64,000 nt of DNA from Cordia subcordata (lineage: Eukaryota > Streptophyta > Magnoliopsida > Boraginales > Cordiaceae), in NCBI GenBank assembly GCA_028554755.1, contig JAPTOF010000005.1, positions 13,924,001 to 13,988,000 on the forward strand, written 5' to 3'. The position numbers and the translations under genes are program-made. A model generated the notes under the pieces. The model searched no databases and was not told where the DNA came from. It saw only the letters and a list, made by a program, of their open reading frames with translations. Positions 34,479-46,400 of this stretch are shown here, one piece after another. Every line of letters begins with the position of its first letter. Positions within the stretch are counted from its first letter, which is position 1.

Positions 34479-37400
34479 CTAGTTTGCTGCATTTAAAAGA
34501 GCAGTCCCAGAAGCATTCCCATTTTCAAGCAAGCTTGTAAACACAGGCTGCAAAAGATTACATGAATGCCAATTCATGAATTATGTAATATTTGCATTTC
34601 ACAAATTATTTACAATTTGTGGAGATATATATAGGTCTAGGCCTGCACATGGTTAGTTGTAAACTTACATGAATATTCTAGAATATCCCTAAACTTACTC
34701 CAGCTGGAATATGCTAACAGGTTCTAATTATAACTTAATGATTAGAAATATCAAGTTACTGTAATATAAGTTGCTACATCACCTACTAATATTACTGGCT
34801 TATCATCCCCTCTCAAGCTTAGCTTGATAAAACCAAGCAGATTTTGTCGAGGAGAAAGAACACTTGAGGAGCTGGTAAGAGCTTTGATAAAAAAAGACAA
34901 GATACTTGATCTTCTGAGGCAAGATAGGTGTTTTGCAGCTGCTTTGAGATAATCTACTGCCATAATGAAGTGACAGTCTATCTTAATATGCTTGGTACTT
35001 CTATGAGACATTAGGTTGGAGGCGAGAGCATGGGCATACTGATTGTCACATGCTAGAGTAGGAATGGTGATTAAGATATGGAGATCTTTGAGCAGATAAG
35101 TCGCCCATTTAATGCATGGGCCATAGCCTAGTATTCCGCCTCTATGGAGCTCCAGCAACGGTCTGCTACTTCTTGGAATACCAAGAAACTAGACTAGGCC
35201 CAAGAAATATCCAATAGCCTGTGGCTGACTTTCTGCCTGTAGTTCCAATCCAAGTCTGAAAAGACACCTCATAGAAACAGTCCTTACTTTGTTAAATCAG
35301 GCCTCTATGCCTCAGACCTTTTGATTAGAAGCCCTGTCTACTGCAATTACCTCCTAAATAGACTACCCAGGCCTGTTTTAGAGAAGTCTCCATTTGAGTG
35401 CCTATATCAAGAACTCCCTTCTTATTCTGACTTAAAGGTATTTGGCTGCCTTTGCTTCCCTTGGCTCAAGCTTTATACCAAACACAAGCTTGAACCTATA
35501 TCTAGTCCCTGAGTTTTCCAAGGGTATTCTAATACATCAAAAGGGCATAAATACAATGACTTACTAAATCAGTCTACATTTCAAGACGTACAATTCTTTG
35601 AGTCAGTGTTTACTTTTGCAAACCACACTTCTCAGTTTCCTGAGAATCAATCCTCAGTGCCCTCATCTACTGTCCCATCACATTTTCCTCTTACACTTTT
35701 TTGCATGCTCACAACCTGCAGAGATACATCCTGAAGGCTCCTCTTCTTCACCATCCATCGAGTCTTCTTCTACATCTCACATTTCCCTTGCAGCCTCCTC
35801 TACTTCATCTCATCCTGCCACATCCCAATCCTCTCCTTCACCACCACCCCACGTCCTTCTCAGCCTGCACATGCAGCCCCTGGCCCTGCACCACAACTTG
35901 ACCTGCTTCCCCCAGCTAGACATGGTTCTTTTTATCCAACACTTGCAAGATCTAAGACTGGTTCTCTTAAACCTCCCTTGTACAACATTGGTACTCTTAT
36001 AATGACCCACCACCCAAGAACCAGAATCCTATAAAGAGGCAGCTAAGAATTTTCACTGGCAACACGCAATGGCTGAGGAGTTTAAGGCTTTACAAGCTCA
36101 AGACACCTGAGAATTAGTAGCCTCGCCCTCAGGCTTCCCATTGGCCGCAAATGGGTGTTCAAAATAAAGCGGCATGTAGATGGGACTGTGGCTAGGTGTA
36201 AAGCGAGACTGGTTGCTAAAGGCTTCCACCAATCTTATGGTGTTGATTACTCTGAAGTCCAGTAGTCAAATGCAAACTCTGAGTATTGTTCTTTCACTTG
36301 CTCTCTCAGCAGCCTAGACTATTAAACAATTAGATGTTTCTAATGCATTCCCTCATGGCCATTTGCAAGAAGAGGCCTACATGCAATGACCACAAGGTTT
36401 TGTGGCTCAAGATCACCCTGATTATGTTTGTCTTCTCAGGAAATCTATCTATGGCTTAAAACAGCCCCAAGGGCCTGGTATCAACTTTTGGCATCCTTCT
36501 TACTTCAACAAGGTTTTTAAGTGCAGCCAAGCTGACACTTCTCTCTTTGTCAAAAGCTCGGACTCTGGCCTACTTGTCATTCTCATATATGTGGAGGACA
36601 TTATACTAACCGGCTCAAGTCCTGCAGCTATGAATGACCTTGTTGCTGAAATGGGAAAACAGTTTGCTATTAAAGATTTAGGCTCTTTGTCCTACTTTCT
36701 AGGACTAAAAGTACATTCTAGTGAAGCGGGTTTTCTCCTGAATCAACATAAATATGCTTCTGATCCTAAAAGTACATTCTAGTGAAGCAGGTTTTCTCTT
36801 GAATCAACATAAATATGCCTCTGATCTAATCAACAGCTCTGGTATGCTAAAGTACAAGGCTGCTCCTACTTCAGCTGTTACTTCTACATCTGATTCCTCT
36901 GCTCAACCTTATGCCTCTCCTACACATTTTAGAAGTATTGCAGAAGCCCTCCAGTACCTGACTTAAATAGACCAAACATCCAGTACTCAGTCAACTATGT
37001 ATGCCAATTTATGCATAATCCTACAAAGCAACACTATTCAGCTCTAAAAAGACTTCTGAGATATATTCAAGGGACCTTGAACACAGGTCTGCTATTCAAG
37101 CCTGGCCCATTACAACTTCAAGCCTTCTTTGATGCAAACTGGGCCACTCATCCTCAGACCAGAAGATCTGTGACAGGGTTTGGCATATTGCTTGGACCTA
37201 ACTTAGTATCTAGGAGCTCTAAAAGAAACTACTGTGGCTAGAAGCTCCACTGAGGCAGAGTACAGGAGTTTGGCATCTACCACTCCGGAACTAAAGTGGC
37301 TGACCTTTATTCTCAAAGATCTCTTTGTTCCAGTCTACTGCCCCATCTCATGGTGTGATGACCAGTCAGCAATTGCCCTTGCCTCACATCCAATCCAGCA

Positions 37401-40400
37401 CAACAAGACAAAGCATATTGACCTAGACTGTCATCTTGTAAGAGAAGAAATGCTGACTCATCAACTGCAGATTTCCTACATCCCTACTCAAGAACAACTG
37501 GCAGATCTTTTTACAAAGGCTCTTCCTGTCTCCAAGTTCACCTACCTAAGATCTAAGCTTCCTCTGGCAGTCCCAGCCTCAGCTTGATGAGGGATGATAA
37601 TGTACATATACATTTAGTTTTGCATTAATTGTTGTACTTAGTCGGTTAGTAGTTATTAGTTTACTGATGTATCAGCTCTTGTTGAGCTGGCACAGTCAGT
37701 TATATACTCTAACTAACTAATAGGAAATATCTAGCTTTGTATCTGCAGGCTATAAATAGCCCCCAGTTGCAATCATTGAAGAACAATGAAAACACTATGA
37801 ATTCCTCTAAAATCTCTTTTCTTTCATCTGTGCAAGGTTTCTACTGCTGATAATTGTTTACACCATATGTTTGAATAGTCATTTCTGCAACATAATGTTT
37901 TAATAATCATTGCAATATGAACTTCACACAATTTCTCAATGGATTACAACCAGTAGCTCATCTTTTTTATGTTTATACAGTGTTGCTTTTCCCACCTAGA
38001 GGGATAATTCTTGGTTTGTTTGGTTAATATCACTTTTCCTCAAAATTAAGTATGATTCACTATTAAATCTGGAGCTAGAAGACAACATGGAGTTAACAGA
38101 AGACATTTGATCAGGTATTTTATTAAAGAAGGAAATCATACCTCTTCATTGCGGTCATCTGTAAGGAAGAAAGGTTCTTTCTCACGAATCCCACCGTTAT
38201 CAGCAATTATTCTGTCCAGATCCTATGAAGCAAAAAAATTATTAATCACCAAAAATGGTAAAAATGCAAAAATAGATTATAGTAATTGGTGACTCAAATA
38301 TTTCTTGAAAAACTAAAAGAAAAAGCGTTACTAGACATTACAAAATAGAGTTTTTGGACAACACGAAAAGAAGCTATGAGTCCTAGAGACACTAACGGCA
38401 CGTTTTGCATAAAAGGAAATTGAACATATTTAACATCATCGTATCGCAGAAAAGGAAACTGAAGAGGTTATGAGCATATTGAGTCTAACAAATTGTCAAT
38501 TCATCTATCAAATACCTGAACCAATTGATTCATTCACAAGGTTTTGATACTTTGCTACTCACATTCAGAGGGCAAAAACAAAGGTGCTCATTTGAGGAAA
38601 AGTACTTTCAACTGACAGTGGAGAAAAATGTCACATCAAATCATGCTTCTGGAGCATATGGAGCATATGCAGCGTTGGGAAGTGGATAATTTCAGTTCGC
38701 AACCTTCTTAACAAACTGAAATTTCCTGTCTTTACATGTTCAGTGTCATAACAAGTGATAATGCAAAAAGAACAAGTCAATTTAATGCCAGATTAGCATT
38801 GTCAATGCAGTACATCCAGGGCAAAGACCAGGTCTGACTGGCTTAAATAGCATTCAATTGGTGAGGCAGAAACTCCCGAATAGAATGGGAACTTGAAAGA
38901 AAAGTTGAAATTCTCATTAGTTAGAAATGAGTAAATGTGAGGTATTTATAGACACCTCATTACACTTGCAACAGAATATTCTAGATAAGTAACTATAGCT
39001 AACTCAAAACTGTACAATAGCTAGCACATGGTATATAACTAACTCCTCCATAATTCTGACATGTTACAAAATACAAAATATTTGGATAATCATCTAATCT
39101 AACTCCTTATCAGCCCCCATCAAGCTAAGCTTGGGAAGATACCAAGGGAAGCTTGCTCCTTAAGATTTGAAAATGATTTTGTGGTAATGCCTTGGTAAAG
39201 AGATTAACCACCTAATCCTTGCATGCAATATAGGATAGCTTGAGAAATGTTAAGAATCACTGAGGTTCCATCATAAAAACTAATTAGTTAATATGAGGTG
39301 TGGTTCAGGACCTCATACGGTGATCTTGAATCTTAAGATTTTTCCATCTAGGACCTTTTTATATGTTATAACACCCCTCCTCACGTGTGACCCGAAATAG
39401 TGCCTGCACCACTTTGATGACTGGATTTGGATGTTCGTGACCCAAGATAGGAATGGTTGAATGGACCACCAACGACCTGGACTTGGATTTGGATGGTCAT
39501 ATGACCCGCGATAGGAATGGTTGGATGAAACCACCAACGACCCAGAATTGATGCAGCTCCGCTGCTTGAAGGGATGGGCCACCACGTGGACGGATGTGTA
39601 CAATGAATGAACTTGACAGGTCACACGTGGACATATTCACAGCGTGATGATTGGACCAAAAGCCCAACTTTGATACCATGTTAACAATCATTGAGGTTCC
39701 ATAATAAAAACCAATTGGTTAATATAAAGAATGACCTATGACCTCATATGATGATCTTAAATCCTAAGATTTTTCCATGTGGGAACTTTTTATATGTTGT
39801 AACAAGAGACGTAGAGACCACTTATTCCCTCACAAAATGGTAATCTATCTCAATGTGTTTAGTTCTTACTGTTAGAGTATAGGAGAACTTAGTTCATAGC
39901 CGGCTGTAAACAAAGAACAATAGCCAGCTGTTGTTATTGTAACTAACTGCATGTGCTTGTTGTGTGTTAGTTATAGTTAGTGACAGCTCCGCAGTTAGTT
40001 ATAACTGCTTATAGAAGGCTCTAGAATGCAGGAACTTTTGTCTATAAATAGATGTATCCTATACACTTACAGTTAATGAAATAAGCAATGCTTTCTCAAA
40101 ATTCTCTCTGTCTTTATCTTAACATGGTATTCAGAGCCAATTAAGATCTGAGAGGTTTTTTTTTTCCTTCTCCGAAGCTTCAAGCTCAAGCTTCCACGGC
40201 TGCCCAGCGTCTTTTCTTCATCAAAATTTTCAATATTCATCAATTTCATCTTTCGATTGTATTTCATATGTTTGCCTAGCAATTCTTCATCATTTCTTTC
40301 ATTAATCTTCAACATCTCTTCATTTTTCACCTAGGGTTTTCAACATCTACAAATCTCTAATTTCAGCTGCAATTTTGCTCTCCCAACTGAGAAAATTCAT

Positions 40401-43400
40401 CATTCTGCTTTATTCAGGATTGCGATTCATCTTATAGAATCCTTTTTGCAATCTCCACATCAAATCTCACATTCTCTTCACTTCTCATTTTTGGCAAAAC
40501 CCTAGCTTCATGGCTTTACCTTCAGATGAGTCACTGCCTTCAGGATTAAAGCAATTGTTGTAGCATTTTCAAGCATTTGTTACAATCAAACTAGATGATC
40601 AGAATTACTTGTTCTGGAAGACTCAATTTCAGTCTCTTCTCAAGGCTTCAGGACTTCTTAATCATGTTTTAGGTCATGTACCATGTCCAGATCCACTTTT
40701 AAGGCATGCTGATGGATCATTTACTCCAAATCCAGAGTTCACAGCTTGGATGACAACTGATCAGTATCTCAAGACCTGCTTCTATGCAGCAGTCACTCCT
40801 ACTATCTTCTCTCTTATACACCAGCTTTCTACCTCCACAGATATCTGGACAACTATTGACAAAAGGTTTCAAACATGTAGCAGAACACATATCTATCAGC
40901 TGAGACATAAACTTCATCACATCACCAAAGGTTCCAAAACTATGCAAGCCTATATTGATGAAGTGAAATCTCTTACTGATGCCTTAGCTGCTGCTGGTGA
41001 TAATCAAAGAGAAGAAGATATTGTCTATTATGTTCTTCAAGGTTTACCTACTGCCTTTGATTCTATTAGGAACACTATAAGAGTAAGGCCTGAACCAATC
41101 ACTCTTCCTGAATTGTCTAGTCTACTGCTTAATGAAAAGCTGAATTTGTCCTTCAGTAATAAACTCAATATTGGTGAATCACCTACTATCAATACTTCAC
41201 AAGACCTCCACACTGCTCTCTATGCCTCTTCTAACAATCAGAGGGGCAGAGGCAGAGGTAGGGGTTTTAACTTCACTGGTAGAGGCAGAGGACAAAGAAA
41301 TTCAGGCAGAGGTACTAGCTCTTCTCAATCAGCTCAATCTACTTTACCTTCTGGTTCAACTACTCCCAAAATCATCTATCAAATATGTGGTAAGCCAAAC
41401 CACAATGCATTACAGTGTTGGCATAGATTTGATGGGGACAATTACTATTATGTCAAGCCGTAGCAAACTGCTTACACTGCTCAAGTGCAACAACCTACTA
41501 CATCCTCTTCTGCAACAGGCCCATCTCAGTCATCTTGGTATCTTGACTCAAGAGCTACTAATCATGTTACACATGACATAACTCAGGTTCAGAATCCTCA
41601 GCCTTATATGGGCACAGCTTCAGTCACTGTGGGCAATGGAGCTACTATTCCTATTCAGAATACTGGTTCTGGTATTCTCTCAACTAAAATTGCTAAATTT
41701 CTTGTCTCATTTGCTTTATGTGCCTTCCTTGTCCTCCAATCTTTTATCTGTTCATCAATTAACCAAGGATAATGACTGTATTGCTATTTTTAATGCTAAG
41801 GAGGTCATCATCCTGGACAACAAATCCAGTTTGGTAATGTTCCAGGGCCCCTGTGAGCAAGGACTTTATCCAATTCCTTCCAATTTTTCTACATTCAGGT
41901 CTTTATCCTCTCACAGTACTGCAGCTCTTCACTGTGTTTGCACTAACTCTGAAGCTTCTGAAGACAGGACTTGGCATTTTAGACTAGGTCATCCCTCACA
42001 ACATGTTTCTAATGTCATTGCTTCTTGTATACATTGGCAGTTGAACTACTCTACAGAGCGTTGTAATGATTGTGCTGTAACTAAGTCACATAAGCTTTCT
42101 TTTCTTGTTTCTGCTACTCAATCTTCTAAGCCTTTTGAATTGATACACTCAGATATATGGGGTCCTTCCCCAGTTGAATCATGTATGAAATACAAGTATT
42201 ATGTTGTTGTCATGGATGATTTCACTAGGTTTATGTGGATTTACCCTCTACATTACAAAAGTGATACTTATAATGTTTTTGTCAGTTTTCATGCCATGAT
42301 TACTAATCAGTTTCAAGCACAAGTTAAAATTTTTAGGTCTGACAATGGTGGGGAATATGTAAACCACAATTTTCAGAATTTAGGAAATGTTAGAGTATAG
42401 GAAAACTTAGTTCATAGCCAGCTGTAAACAGAGAATAATAGCCAGCTGTTGTTATTGTAACTAACTGCATGTGCTTGTTGTGTGTTAGTTATAGTTAGTG
42501 ACAGCTCAGCAGTTAGTTATAACTGCTTATAGAAGGCTCTAGAATGCAGGAACTTTTGTCTATAAATAGATGTATCCTGTACACTTACAGTTAATGAAAT
42601 AAGCAATGCTTTCTCAAAATTCTCTCTGCCTTTATCTTAACACTTACATGGAATACATGATTTGATGATTGTTAATAAGGAAAGAGACATAAAGATAAAA
42701 GAATGGTTTAGAGGCTTCGTACCTTTTAGAGTACTAGCCTACTCTATTTATAATATTATGAAAACCAACAAATATGATATCTCTTCCGATGTGGGAGAGA
42801 GACTTATTATAACAATATACTACCTAACTCATACTTAACACTCCCCCTCAAGCTAGAGCATATATATCATAAGTGCCCAGCTTGTTACAAATACATTTAA
42901 CTCGAGAACCACCAAGAGACTTTGTAAATAGATCAGCTAACTGATCACTCGAGCTAACGAAAGAAGTAATAATTTCCTTGGATAATAGCTTCTGCCTAAC
43001 AAAGTGACAATCTATCTCAATGTGTTCAGTCCTTTCATGAAACACTGGGTTTGTGGCAATATGTATCGCAGCCTGATTATCACAAACAAGTTTCATAGGA
43101 CTTGAACAGGTGACTTGAAGCTCTTTCAAAAGATTTTTTACCCATATCAACTCACATGTGGCTACTGCCATTCGATATTCTAATTCAGCACTAGAACGGG
43201 CCACTACATCTTGTTTCTTACTCTTCCAGGAAACAAGATTTCCTCCGACAAACACACAGAAACCAGAGGTGGACCTCCTATCAGTAAGCCTCCCTGCCCA
43301 ATCAGCGCCTGAGTACCCAACAACTTCCATGTGCCCATGGTCACTATACAGCAAGCCTTTCCCAGGTGAGCCTTTAATATACCGTAAGATTCGAATAACC

Positions 43401-46400
43401 GCTTTCCAATGTCTTTCTCGTGGAGAGTTCAGAAAATGATTGACAACACTTACTGCAAATGAGATATCCAGTCGAGTAACTATAAGGTAATTGAGTTTTC
43501 CAACTAACCTTCTGTATCTCCCCAGATCTGATATCAACTCCCCTTCATCTGGAAGAAGCTTCACAATTGGGTCCATAGGTGAGTCAAAAGGTCGCGTGCC
43601 AAGTAACCCTGCCTCACTCAACATATCTAATGCATATTTCCGTTGAGTAATAAATACCCCTTGCTTCGACTGTGCAACCTCAATACCCAAAAAATAGTGA
43701 AGTGGCCCTAAATCTTTGGTTTGGAATTGCTGATGAAGAAAGGCCTTCAACTCATCAATCCCGTTGCTATCATCACCTGTTATGACAATATCATCTACAT
43801 ACACAATCAAAAGAAGCCGTTTACCGGATGAGCATCGATAGAACACATCCACATTACAACGAGTCATGCCAAATTCTAGAACCGCAGTACTGAAGCGTCC
43901 AAACCACGCCCTCGGAGATTGCTTGAGACCATACAGGGCCTTCTTAAAACGACATACCTTCTGAGACTCCCCCTAAGCAACAAACCCTGGCAGTTGCTCC
44001 ATATACACTTCCTCATCAAGATCGCCATTCAGGAAAGCATTCTTGATATCTAACTGATGAAGTGACCAATGATGAATAGCTGCCAAGGAAAGGAAAAGAC
44101 GAATAGAGGACATCTTAGCAACGGAAGAAAATGTGTCACTATAATCAAGTCCATAGACCTGTGTGTATCCCTTGGCCACAAGTCGAGCCTTCAAACGATC
44201 CACCTGACCATCTGGTAAGACCTTCACTGTATACACCCATCGACAACCAACAGAGGACTTACCGGCTGGCAAGTCAACTAACTCCGAAGTTCCATTATGA
44301 TGTAACACAGACATTTCTTCAAGCATAGCAACTCGCCAACCAGGATGAGCACATGCCTCTGCCATAGACTTAGGAATGGAAACAGAAGAAAGAAAGGCAA
44401 CAAAGGATGCATATGAAGGAGACAAAGAAGAGTAAGACACAAAGTTAGATATAGGGTGCTTAGTGGTGCAGGAACGAGTACCTTTACGAAGAGCAATGGG
44501 CATGTCAAGATCAGACGGTTGAGCAGAAACTGGATCTGAAGGTGGCGAATCAGAGAATACCGGGGCAGGTAGCAACGGACGCGGTCGGCGTGAATAAACC
44601 CGTAGGTCCGGTCTATCTAGACGTACAGTGGAGGGCAAAGGTGAAGCAGCATCGGGAGTGGAAGTAGGAGAAGAGGCCAAAGGTGCATCGAAGGTGGGTA
44701 CTGGAAGTGGCAAAGACTCAACCACGGTATCAGAAGTGGTGGTAGAAGGGAAAAAGGAAGCATGTTCAAAGAAGGTAACATTAGCCGATACAAACCATAG
44801 CTGTAACTCAAGAGAGTAACAACGGTAACCCTTTTGATACCGAGAGTACCCAAGAAACACACACTTGATAAATCGAGGGCCTAACTTGTCTACCCCGGGG
44901 GAAAGATTGTGGACAAAGCAGACACATCCAAAAACCCGAGGAGGAAGCATGTAAATAGCATCTCGAGGGAACAAAATAAAGAACGGTATTTGATCATGTA
45001 ACACAGAGGATGGCATACGATTGATAAGATAGCATGATGTTAGGACCGCATCATCCCAAAAACGAAGAGGTACATGTCTATGGAGAAAAAGAGTACGAGC
45101 CGTCTCAATGAGATGACGATTTTTCCTTTCAGCCACCCCATTTTGTTGTGGAGTATGCGAACAAGACTACTGGTGAAGAATGCCATGAGAAGATAGAAAT
45201 GAAGAAAAAGAAGAAGAAAAGTATTCCTTCGCATTGTCACTGCGAAGAACTTGAATAGAAACCCCAAATTGCGTGTGAATTTCAGCATAAAACTTGGTAA
45301 AAATAGAAAACACCTCAGAACGTTCTTTCATTAAAAACAACCATGTCATACGGGAATAATCATCAATAAATGTAACAAAATAACGGAATTTAGATTTGGA
45401 AGTAGTTCAACATGGACCCTAAATATCAGAATGAACAAGAGCAAAGAGGGCAGTAGCCCGTTTATTGACTCGATTAATGAAAGAACTACGACTATGCTTG
45501 CCTAACTGACAGGACTCACAAGACAATTCTTTGACTGATCCGAAACTAGGAACCATTTTTTTTAGATGAGACAGGGAAGGATGACCAAGACAAGAGTGGA
45601 CTTGTTCTGGTGAGGGGGCAATAACACACGTGGTAGATTGAGGAACATCAAGATGATAGAGTCCTTACTCCTCACGCCCGGTACCAATCTTCACGCCAGT
45701 CTTCAGATCCTGGATGGACACAGAGTCAACAGTAAATGTCACAGAACAGTTAAGTAGTTTGGTAAGCTGACTAATAGATAAAAGGTTAAAAGGGAATTTC
45801 GAAAGATATAAAACAGATGAGATGGGAAGATATAAAACAGATGAGATGGGAAGATTAGACGTAGGATGGGCAATACCAATTCCACGAGCAGAGGTAGACA
45901 ACCCATCTGCAAGTGTGACATGTGAAAACATACCAGGTCTAAAATCAGAGAGTAAACGAACATTACCACAAATATGATTAGATGCACCAGAATCAAGAAT
46001 CCAAGAACCAAGGTCAGGTACAGTACGAGTCATAAGAGCTATGGATGGGCTAGCCTGGGCAAAAGAGGCGGTTGAAGCGGATACATAGCTTGTTTAGATG
46101 CCTTATATTGTAGGAACTCGGAATATTCATCCCCTGTAACAGTCACCGAAGTAGGAACCGCAGAAGTAGAAGACTCGACAGAATTTGTTTGGACTGCATT
46201 GGCAACCTGAGAAGGACGACCATGAAGAGTCCAACAATTCTCTCGAACATGACCAAGTTTATTACAGTAACCACAACGAGGACACTGGCCATTTGAGCGA
46301 CCTCCCCCTCGTCCAGAAGTACCACGACCTCTACCGCGATCCCCACGATCAAAGTTATCATCACGGGTCGATGTAGGAGCAACCAAGGCAGATTGATCAT

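Larger units (their letters stand above)
35290..37862 (+). mobile_element. Copia fragment E: integrase end, RT, RNase H and 3' LTR
   Basis: Plus-strand polyprotein remnant in the last FTSHI5 intron, antisense to the gene. 35321-35510 codes the end of integrase ([20 protein letters not shown]). 36050-36780 codes RT, with stops; the active-site motif reads YVED (36589-36600) where YVDD is usual. 37011-37587 codes RNase H ([40 protein letters not shown]) in two overlapping frames. A purine tract (GATGAGGGA) then leads into an LTR. The 5' half (LTR, gag, protease, most of integrase) is missing. Confidence 0.85.
39870..42642 (+). mobile_element. Internally deleted copia B with both LTRs
   Basis: LTRs of 255 bp at 39870-40124 and 42388-42642 differ at about seven positions; target duplication CTTAC (39865-39869, 42643-42647) is perfect. 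The primer-binding site TGGTATTCAGAGCC follows the left LTR. The interior codes gag (from 40511, stop at 40560; RNA-binding [11 protein letters not shown]), protease with DSRA in place of DSGA, the GAG-preintegrase HLGHPS-type motif, and integrase up to [10 protein letters not shown]. It then passes directly into the 3' LTR at 42388. RT, RNase H and the polypurine tract are absent. Confidence 0.92.
38870..42669 (-). mobile_element. Old copia C: RNase H tail and 3' LTR, interrupted
   Basis: Minus strand. RNase H pieces lie at 42643-42669 and 39805-39869, together reading [20 protein letters not shown], then 39130-39247 ([20 protein letters not shown]), then a purine tract and an LTR starting TGATAAGGAG at about 39114 and running left to about 38870. 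The pieces join in frame only after removing the TRIM at 39248-39804 and the copia at 39870-42642. This copia is the oldest layer of the stack. Its RT and upstream parts are not found directly beside it. Confidence 0.75.

Noticed and set aside
35598..36013. Open frames rich in Ser, His, Leu and Pro in copia E
   Set aside because: They cover the Ser/Pro-rich linker between integrase and RT in shifted frames, not separate genes.
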